A stretch of DNA of 35,766 nt from a virus, in the IMG/VR virus record IMGVR_UViG_3300021963_004546, positions 1-35,766 of that record; one strand, given 5' to 3'. Position numbers and translations under genes: made by a program. The notes beneath the pieces are model-generated. The model was given only the letters and a program-made list of their open reading frames with translations, searched no databases and had not been told where the DNA came from. This document shows, in pieces, positions 30,638 through 34,744 of this stretch. Within the stretch, counting starts at the first letter, position 1, and each line of letters starts with the position of its first letter.

Positions 30638-30889
30638 TCAACGAATCTCAAAGTCTAATTTACGAACTTTGCGTTGTCTTCTTGCTTCCTGAAAAGCAAG
30701 ATCTTGAGAAGAAAGCACATTTGTTTTTTGTGTTTCCTTCAGAGAGTTTAGCATTACAACATGCGATAAGTCAAGTGCTGAAATTTTATCACCACGAATT
30801 GTTGCCATATTTGGACAACCACAAGTTACAGTTTTTGATGGGTGTCCGACTATTTCTCTATTGCAATCTTTGCATCTTATTGAAATCAT
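30638..30889 (-). CDS. Small zinc-finger-like protein, 83 aa
   Basis: The N-terminus SIRCKDCNREIVGHPSKTVT is followed by CGCPNMATI, giving a C-x2-C ... C-x-C set (Cys6, 9, 23, 25) that suggests a zinc ribbon. The rest is helical and basic. It may bind nucleic acid or another protein. It is placed between dps and tRNA-Ser. The family name is not certain to me. Confidence 0.68.
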   Translation of the reverse strand: MISIRCKDCNREIVGHPSKTVTCGCPNMATIRGDKISALDLSHVVMLNSLKETQKTNVLSSQDLAFQEARRQRKVRKLDFEIR

Positions 30890-30904
30890 TGTTCTTCATC
30901 CTAA

Positions 30905-31339
30905 TCATTGTAAATGCGCTTTGAGTTGCCAAATAAATTTACCATGAGATTCCATTAAATCTTGAACCAGATTTGCTGTAGCATATTGCTTTTGAGTATC
31001 TGCTTCTTCAGAAATCTCCACCATCATCTCACAAAACTTTTCATTGTTCTCAAGAAGTTCTGAGAGCATATTATTTGCTGTCGTTGAACTTGCTGCTTCT
31101 TTAATCTGGGTGACCTCAAGCATTCTGGAAAGAGAGCTGAGAGGTTTAATATTCAGATATCTCATATGTTCTGAAAGACGGTCAATCTCTTCAAACATAG
31201 TTTCATACTGCCCACCAAACAATTGATGCAGTTGTGTAAAATCAGCACCAACTACATTCCAATGAAATGCCCAAGTTTTATGAAACAAAACAAAAAGTGA
31301 TGACTGAGCATCACTTAAGAGTTTAAATAGTTTTTCCAT
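30905..31339 (-). CDS. dps: Dps-family ferritin-like protein
   Basis: 144 aa. The Dps ferroxidase residues are all present with exact family spacing: His26 and His38 in HWNVVGADFTQLHQL, Asp53 and Glu57 in EIDRLSEHMR (steps 12, 15, 4 as in E. coli Dps). It should form a dodecamer that stores iron and removes hydrogen peroxide, protecting DNA. The N-terminal Lys-rich DNA-binding tail of E. coli Dps is missing, so DNA binding is doubtful. A GATAAATA box lies 18 bases before the ATG, hinting at late expression. Confidence 0.88.
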   Translation of the reverse strand: MEKLFKLLSDAQSSLFVLFHKTWAFHWNVVGADFTQLHQLFGGQYETMFEEIDRLSEHMRYLNIKPLSSLSRMLEVTQIKEAASSTTANNMLSELLENNEKFCEMMVEISEEADTQKQYATANLVQDLMESHGKFIWQLKAHLQ

Positions 31340-31356
31340 TATACTCTTTTTTTAAA

Positions 31357-31364
31357 TATTTATC
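31357..31364 (-). promoter_or_regulatory. Late-promoter-like GATAAATA before dps
   Basis: Seven of eight bases match TATAAATA on the minus strand. It lies in the 28-base gap between tRNA-Val and dps, 18 bases before the ATG, which leaves a leader of about 11 bases. Confidence 0.5.
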
Positions 31365-31367
31365 AAG

Positions 31368-31439
31368 TGGGCGATGAGGGATTCGAACCCCCGACCCTCT
31401 CCGTGTAAAGGAGGTGCGCTACCACTGCGCTAATCGCCC
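31368..31439 (-). tRNA. tRNA-Val (TAC)
   Basis: Acceptor GGGCGAT/ATCGCCC, discriminator A, anticodon loop TTTACAC, T-arm CGGGG-type with TTCGAAT. Anticodon TAC. The first pair of the anticodon stem is C-A mismatched. The 5' end overlaps the last 10 bases of the HNH gene. Confidence 0.9.
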
Positions 31440-31741
31440 GTATTGTGTATTTCTCTATGGCAATTTGCACAAACAAGAATACACTTTTTTGCTTCTGCTC
31501 TTTGTTTTTCTAGAGAAGCAGTAGATCCAATTATACCACCTTCCTTAACAGAAGGATCTAAATGGTGAAACTCTAGTGCTGCCATACACTTATCATAACC
31601 ACATTTGGAGCAACAGTTTCCTGCTTCTTCTTTAAGAATTGCCATATTCTTTCTGCGGGTTGCTGAAACACGGTCTCCCATTTTCTTTGCCCACATTGGA
31701 TTTTTTGCTTTTCTTTCTGCGTATGTTCTAGTTTCTGGCAT
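31430..31741 (-). CDS. HNH endonuclease, probably free-standing homing type
   Basis: 103 aa. A basic N-terminal region (AKNPMWAKKMGDRVSATRRK) precedes the HNH core: CSKCGYDKC zinc pair, LEFHHLDPSVKEGG with the catalytic His, and CILVCANCHREIHN with the Asn and second His plus two more zinc Cys. It nicks or cuts DNA. Small HNH genes next to phage tRNAs usually are mobile. Its start lies 2 bases after a perfect inverted repeat that holds a late promoter. Its 3' end overlaps tRNA-Val by 10 bases. Confidence 0.87.
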   Translation of the reverse strand: MPETRTYAERKAKNPMWAKKMGDRVSATRRKNMAILKEEAGNCCSKCGYDKCMAALEFHHLDPSVKEGGIIGSTASLEKQRAEAKKCILVCANCHREIHNTGD

Positions 31742-31742
31742 T

Positions 31743-31776
31743 TTACTGGTATAACTTTATTTATTTATACCAGTAA
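31743..31776 (-). promoter_or_regulatory. Late promoter TATAAATA inside a 12-bp inverted repeat before the HNH gene
   Basis: Arms 31765-31776 and 31743-31754 are perfect complements (core TACTGGTATAA / TTATACCAGTA) around a 10-base loop. TATAAATA (31762-31769, minus strand) spans the end of the first arm and the loop. Transcripts from upstream would fold and hide the ATG two bases later. A transcript begun at this promoter should start near 31755, lack the first arm and stay open. Confidence 0.7.
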
Positions 31777-31848
31777 CTCCCCCGACAAGATTCGAACTTG
31801 TGACCTGGAAATTAACAGTTTCTCGCGCTACCGCTGCGCCACAGGGGA
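31777..31848 (-). tRNA. tRNA-Asn (GTT)
   Basis: Acceptor TCCCCTG/CGGGGGA, discriminator G, anticodon loop CTGTTAA, T-arm ACAAG-TTCGAAT-CTTGT. Anticodon GTT. The outermost pair of the anticodon stem is A-C mismatched. The 3' end touches the inverted repeat of the HNH gene. Confidence 0.9.
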
Positions 31849-31852
31849 ATGA

Positions 31853-31896
31853 GGAGAAGGAGAGCTCTTGGGCGAACCCGCAGGAATCACTTCTCC
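31853..31896 (-). ncRNA. Folded element between tRNA-Gly and tRNA-Asn
   Basis: GGAGAAG (31890-31896) pairs with CTTCTCC (31853-31859) on the minus strand, and inside a GGG-TTCG-CCC hairpin (31870-31879) forms. It fills the 50-base gap between two tRNAs, 2 bases from the first and 4 from the second. It may direct processing of the tRNA precursor. Confidence 0.45.
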
Positions 31897-31898
31897 AG

Positions 31899-31969
31899 AG
31901 CGAATGACGGGGATCGAACCCGTGACACCAACTTGGAAGGATGGGATGTTACCGCTACACCACATTCGC
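31899..31969 (-). tRNA. tRNA-Gly (TCC)
   Basis: Acceptor GCGAATG/CATTCGC, discriminator T, anticodon loop CTTCCAA, T-arm ACGGG-TTCGATC-CCCGT. Anticodon TCC reads GGA. CCA is not encoded. A consensus-like promoter ends 10 bases upstream. Confidence 0.92.
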
Positions 31970-31978
31970 AATAAACTT

Positions 31979-32007
31979 ATTGTACTTTATTTCTCTCCGT
32001 ATGTCAA
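31979..32007 (-). promoter_or_regulatory. Host-type promoter TTGACA-N17-TACAAT for the tRNA-Gly unit
   Basis: TTGACA (32002-32007) and TACAAT (31979-31984) on the minus strand with optimal 17-base spacing. The -35 box lies inside the 3' end of the cytidylyltransferase gene. Transcription should start within a few bases of the tRNA-Gly 5' end. Confidence 0.75.
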
Positions 32008-32490
32008 TCCATATTTGGTAAGAATTTCGGGAGAATATTGTTCTGGAGCAACAACATCAGATTCAGACCTCTTCTGTTGTTCTAAAAGATAAACACGATT
32101 ACGAAGTTCAGTAGATGAATACTGATGACGCCTCAAATGAAAGAACAATTCAATTCCATTGTCAATACAATACTGCTTACCAGTAAAGTCTCTGTCCTTG
32201 TATTCCTCACTTAAGAAACGAATATTAATTGTTTGAGTTTGAATCAGATTCAGTAAGTCTGCTTCAGTCTCATATACAAGGATTTCATCAACATATTTAC
32301 ATGCTTGAAGTTGCACGTAACGTTCATAGACAGACTGAACTGGTTTATTCTTCACACCAGGACGATCAATGGTTGGGTCAACTTGAAGTGCGACTTTAAG
32401 ATAGTCGCACATTTCCTTCTCCATCTTAAGCATCGTGACATGCCCAGCATGAAATAAATCAAATGAACTGCAGTTAAATCCTATCTTCAT
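31987..32490 (-). CDS. Cytidylyltransferase-like nucleotidyltransferase (TagD-like)
   Basis: 167 aa. GFNCSSFDLFHAGHVTMLKM contains the H-x-G-H nucleotide-binding motif (residues 14-17), and QYSSTELRNRV is the I-S-S-T-x-L/I-R motif near the end. This is the pattern of glycerol-3-phosphate and related cytidylyltransferases. It should couple CTP to a phospho-alcohol or sugar phosphate, making a CDP-activated building block. The substrate is unknown, but it could serve a surface polymer or lipid. Confidence 0.78.
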   Translation of the reverse strand: MKIGFNCSSFDLFHAGHVTMLKMEKEMCDYLKVALQVDPTIDRPGVKNKPVQSVYERYVQLQACKYVDEILVYETEADLLNLIQTQTINIRFLSEEYKDRDFTGKQYCIDNGIELFFHLRRHQYSSTELRNRVYLLEQQKRSESDVVAPEQYSPEILTKYGLTYGEK

Positions 32491-32509
32491 ACATCTAGAA
32501 TAAATGAGG

Positions 32510-32583
32510 CGTTCCGAGAGGGACTTGAACCCCCGACCAACTGCTTAGAAGGCAGATGCTCTATCCATCTGAGCTATCGGAAC
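32510..32583 (-). tRNA. tRNA-Arg (TCT)
   Basis: 74 bases. Acceptor GTTCCGA/TCGGAAC, discriminator G, anticodon stem TCTGC/GCAGT with loop CTTCTAA, T-arm GGGGG-TTCAAGT-CCCTC. Anticodon TCT reads AGA, a codon common in AT-rich phages. Confidence 0.92.
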
Positions 32584-32591
32584 ATGAGAGT

Positions 32592-32620
32592 ATTCTATCA
32601 GTCCTTGGGACAGTCGTCAA
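32592..32620 (-). promoter_or_regulatory. Host-type promoter TTGACG-N17-TAGAAT for tRNA-Arg
   Basis: TTGACG (32615-32620) and TAGAAT (32592-32597) on the minus strand, 17 bases apart. The -35 box is inside the 3' end of the 132-aa gene. The start would fall at the first bases of tRNA-Arg. Confidence 0.65.
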
Positions 32621-32996
32621 CCCAGACCGCACAGATTCTCATTTCTCCACCAAGCAGTCTCTGTGCCTCACTGCCGTCTGGTGCTTTTTCCACATACTTT
32701 GGTTTATATTTTTTGTTGGACTCTGTAATAATGCGATCATACTCTGGTGTGACTTCATCAATCGCACGATCAACATCACGTTTAATTCTACGTTCTAACT
32801 TTGCAGGGTCTTTAATTACAAACTCATTGAGTATTGTTCCTGGAAAATATTTTCTTTGGATTTCATCTAGCAAGTCCCAAAGTCCATCTTCGGATACTCC
32901 AGTGCATTGTGAGAGTGCTGCAATAATAGATGATAGTACAAGTCCTATTATAGCATATTGTTTTATATCTGGTTTCTTTTTTCCAAAGTTAATCAT
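32598..32996 (-). CDS. Hypothetical protein with N-terminal membrane anchor, 132 aa
   Basis: Started at ATG 32994-32996; a GTG six codons earlier lies inside a hairpin. A short basic N-terminus (MINFGKKKPDIK) precedes a hydrophobic stretch YAIIGLVLSSIIAALSQ, then a charged helical region (KDPAKLERRIKRDVDRAIDE) and a Cys-containing end. The layout recalls inner-membrane spanins and anchored virion proteins. The tail-lysozyme-like gene just upstream fits a lysis or cell-wall role, but this is only position-based. Confidence 0.62.
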   Translation of the reverse strand: MINFGKKKPDIKQYAIIGLVLSSIIAALSQCTGVSEDGLWDLLDEIQRKYFPGTILNEFVIKDPAKLERRIKRDVDRAIDEVTPEYDRIITESNKKYKPKYVEKAPDGSEAQRLLGGEMRICAVWVDDCPKD

Positions 32997-32997
32997 A

Positions 32998-33028
32998 AAG
33001 GGGAGTTGCAGCACTCCCCTTATTTATT
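32998..33028 (-). terminator. Hairpin after the tail lysozyme, with AATAAATA late-like box
   Basis: A perfect 9-bp stem (AAGGGGAGT at 33013-33021, ACTCCCCTT at 32998-33006) with a 6-base loop lies between the lysozyme stop and the next ATG. It can act as a terminator, though only three T follow. An AATAAATA box (33021-33028) stands on its upstream edge. The only purine-rich ribosome site is in the first arm, so the stem would also control the next gene. Confidence 0.5.
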
Positions 33029-33036
33029 CTATTGTA

Positions 33037-33672
33037 TCAAACTTCTACCGTGATCAGCTTGGAAGCATACTCATATGCATAAGATGTACGAGCACCATGA
33101 TGCCCCCATCCGATCCAACTATACGCATAGTCCATATAGCGATTGATTGATTTGCCAGGAGTTTTCATCTTCTCCTCAATCTTTTGCCATTGAACTTCAG
33201 TCGTTAGATAACGAAGTTGCGTTTCAAGTGATGATGGCGAACCACCATACTTTCTAGCAAAATCACCCAATCCATAATAACGATTGGCAGATGTCCATTG
33301 AATCAGTCCGTAACCGCCGTAGCAATTACGCCAACTGGTTCTGCTACCACCCTCACAAATGTTAGGAACAAAAGTTGATTCCTGACGAATATTGCCCATG
33401 ATGGTAGCAAGGGCGTTTCTGTCTTTAATACCACGATCCTGGAAGTATGCCAGGGTAGCATTCTCATGTTCATTACACCCTTTACAAATTAGCCTTTTCT
33501 CTTTTGGCTTTTCAGCGGGAGCAACCTCTTTGGTCGCTGTCGGTGTTTCAAACTCCTTAATGATTGAGAATGGCACTGGAGGTGCCGTCAGAGGAGGAAA
33601 TATCGGCAGTGTTGCCACGTTGGTTGTAACCGTTGCCAGGAGAGGCAGGGCTACAGTAAAGAATTGTTGCAC
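33037..33672 (-). CDS. Phage tail-lysozyme-like protein, secreted
   Basis: 211 aa with GTG start at 33670-33672. The N-terminus (QQFFTVALPLLATVTTNVAT) is hydrophobic and may be a signal or anchor, followed by a Pro/Lys/Glu linker. From about residue 65: LAYFQDRGIKDRNALATIMG, NIRQESTFVPNICEGG with the catalytic Glu, and GYGLIQWTSANRYYGL. This is the phage tail lysozyme pattern (lysozyme-like fold). A Cys pair before the domain (ICKGCNE) may bind metal or form a disulfide. It probably digests peptidoglycan at entry or at lysis. Confidence 0.78.
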   Translation of the reverse strand: MQQFFTVALPLLATVTTNVATLPIFPPLTAPPVPFSIIKEFETPTATKEVAPAEKPKEKRLICKGCNEHENATLAYFQDRGIKDRNALATIMGNIRQESTFVPNICEGGSRTSWRNCYGGYGLIQWTSANRYYGLGDFARKYGGSPSSLETQLRYLTTEVQWQKIEEKMKTPGKSINRYMDYAYSWIGWGHHGARTSYAYEYASKLITVEV

Positions 33673-33715
33673 TAGGTTAAATTGAACTCTACATCCGTAT
33701 AGGAAAAGCGCACTT

Positions 33716-33731
33716 CCCCCTTCTCAGGGGG
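33716..33731 (-). repeat. GC-rich hairpin in the tail-lysozyme leader
   Basis: CCCCCT-GAGA-AGGGGG on the minus strand is a perfect 6-bp stem with a GNRA loop, 44 bases before the GTG start. It lies in a 157-base non-coding leader that also has a TCTCAT-N-ATGAGA dyad (33762-33774). It may stabilise the mRNA or control translation. Confidence 0.55.
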
Positions 33732-33770
33732 CAGATCCCACGGCTCTAAATCAAATCAAAATCTCATTAT

Positions 33771-33799
33771 GAGAAAACCCACTCTTTTGAAGTGGGTTT
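33771..33799 (-). terminator. Hairpin with T-tract at the start of the leader
   Basis: AAACCCACT (33791-33799) and AGTGGGTTT (33775-33783) on the minus strand form a 9-bp stem with a 7-base loop, followed by TTTTC. It looks like the terminator of the upstream unit ending at 33830, but a consensus promoter lies directly before it, so new transcripts would begin with this stem. Confidence 0.65.
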
Positions 33800-33804
33800 A
33801 AAGC

Positions 33805-33833
33805 ATTATAAGTGATTATTTAGGATTTGTCAA
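33805..33833 (-). promoter_or_regulatory. Perfect host-type promoter TTGACA-N17-TATAAT
   Basis: TTGACA (33828-33833) and TATAAT (33805-33810) on the minus strand match the sigma-70 consensus exactly with 17-base spacing. The -35 box overlaps the stop of the 57-aa gene. The start would fall near 33798, at the first base of the hairpin. Confidence 0.75.
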
Positions 33834-34003
33834 GATTCTGGTTCTAGGGAAACAATTTCCAATTCATCATCCTCTGGCTCAATCCACTCATAGAACTCTG
33901 CCAAAATAGCGCGGGCATCATCTTTTGGTACATCCATATTTGCAGCGCGGTCAAGAGACCATGCTCTCACATGTGCAACAATGTCTTCAGTCGTTGCGTT
34001 CAT
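33830..34003 (-). CDS. Hypothetical acidic protein, 57 aa
   Basis: Started at ATG 34001-34003 because the longer frame overlaps the endonuclease gene almost fully. MNATTEDIVAHVRAWSLDRA leads a helical protein with an acidic end (EWIEPEDDELEIVSLEPES). It overlaps the endonuclease by 17 bases. No family recognised. Confidence 0.62.
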   Translation of the reverse strand: MNATTEDIVAHVRAWSLDRAANMDVPKDDARAILAEFYEWIEPEDDELEIVSLEPES

Positions 34004-34427
34004 AATAATCTTTTCGGAAGTACCGATTGAGGATGTTGCTATTGTAGTACCTGGGTATTCCGTTGTCAAGAGATTCAGTGAGGACATTATGCGCGAAGAG
34101 TTGTCTTGTCTCTTCGAAGTTAGTTTTGCCCTTTGTTTTATGTAATGATAAAATAGTGCGCGTAAAATTCTCCCTACCATACTTATCTACATCTTCCTTA
34201 AGTTCTGGACATGATCCGTAGTATTTTTTCCAATCAGACTCCGACTTAACTTTTCTAGATTTTCCTCTTGGTGTGCGGAAACTCCAGAAATACTTTCGAC
34301 CAATATAGTCACGACCAGTCTTATTGCAATGTATATGATATACAAAGCCAAAATAATCTTGAATATCATCTGAACCAAATACTTCTCCATTATAGGTCCA
34401 AGGATTTTCATAGTCAATATCTGTACT
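33987..34427 (-). CDS. SegE-like GIY-YIG endonuclease
   Basis: 146 aa from ATG 34425-34427; the longer reading overlaps the 53-aa gene. FGFVYHIHCNKTGRDYIGRK is the GIY-YIG core (here F-V-Y and Y-I-G with the following Arg), then SESDWKKYYGSCPELKED and KYGRENFTRTILSLHKTKGK, LFAHNVL. These match Seg-type phage endonucleases. It should cut DNA at a chosen site and spread its own gene or flanking DNA between phages. A CATAAATA box inside the upstream gene may give late expression. Confidence 0.8.
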   Translation of the reverse strand, partial: STDIDYENPWTYNGEVFGSDDIQDYFGFVYHIHCNKTGRDYIGRKYFWSFRTPRGKSRKVKSESDWKKYYGSCPELKEDVDKYGRENFTRTILSLHKTKGKTNFEETRQLFAHNVLTESLDNGIPRYYNSNILNRYFRKDYYERND

Positions 34428-34575
34428 CATCAACAATATGCAAGACTTCATCCAGATATTTATGAGCAAGTCCCTTCATATCCATATCATGACGAATGTG
34501 CTCTGTATGAAGTTGATGCTTAAGTTTTAAGATACGAATCTTAAATTCATCTTTCGTTATTTTATTTTTAGCCAT
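34414..34575 (-). CDS. Hypothetical protein, 53 aa
   Basis: The ORF starts MAKNKITKDEFKIRILKLKH and ends KYLDEVLHIVDEYRY. It is a small, charged, helical protein. It starts directly after the terminator hairpin of the nrdB unit and overlaps the endonuclease start by 14 bases. Its position between two called genes supports it. Function unknown. Confidence 0.6.
   Translation of the reverse strand: MAKNKITKDEFKIRILKLKHQLHTEHIRHDMDMKGLAHKYLDEVLHIVDEYRY
34457..34464 (-). promoter_or_regulatory. Late-promoter-like CATAAATA before the GIY-YIG gene
   Basis: Seven of eight bases match TATAAATA on the minus strand, inside the 53-aa gene and 30 bases before the endonuclease ATG. T4 endonuclease genes often have late promoters in such positions. 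Confidence 0.4.
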
Positions 34576-34601
34576 GAAAAAGAGGAGACTATTGCTCCTC
34601 T
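34576..34601 (-). terminator. Terminator of the nrdB unit, overlapping a stop codon
   Basis: AGAGGAG (34595-34601) and CTCCTCT (34581-34587) form a 7-bp stem on the minus strand followed by TTTTTC. The stop codon of the 51-aa gene lies in the loop, and the ATG of the 53-aa gene follows the T-tract at once. The ribosome site of that gene can only be the first arm, so the stem also controls its translation. Confidence 0.65.
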
Positions 34602-34744
34602 ATGTAGTCATTATTGCTCATCCAATCTTTACAATAGTCATAATCTCCAAACAAATACTCATCGCAAGCAGCTGCTTCACGGTAAGCATCTAGAATTGAT
34701 TCATCATCAAAGTTGGAATCCTGCGAAAGTATCTTTTTTGACAT
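34589..34744 (-). CDS. Small acidic protein overlapping the end of nrdB, 51 aa
   Basis: The ORF from ATG 34742-34744 reads MSKKILSQDSNFDDESILDA and ends MSNNDYIEEQ. It overlaps the last 38 bases of nrdB in another frame. It is rich in Asp, Glu and Tyr with two Cys (AACDEY, DYCKDW). It lies where T4-like phages often carry a small gene after nrdB (for example glutaredoxin-like), but it has no such motif. Function unknown. Confidence 0.5.
   Translation of the reverse strand: MSKKILSQDSNFDDESILDAYREAAACDEYLFGDYDYCKDWMSNNDYIEEQ

Noticed and set aside
31979-32007. Treating the TTGACA/TACAAT boxes as a promoter for the cytidylyltransferase
   Set aside because: They lie at the 3' end of that gene and point to tRNA-Gly.
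34004-34180. Longer N-terminus (59 codons) for the 57-aa protein
   Set aside because: It lies wholly inside the GIY-YIG gene in another frame, whose motifs are real.
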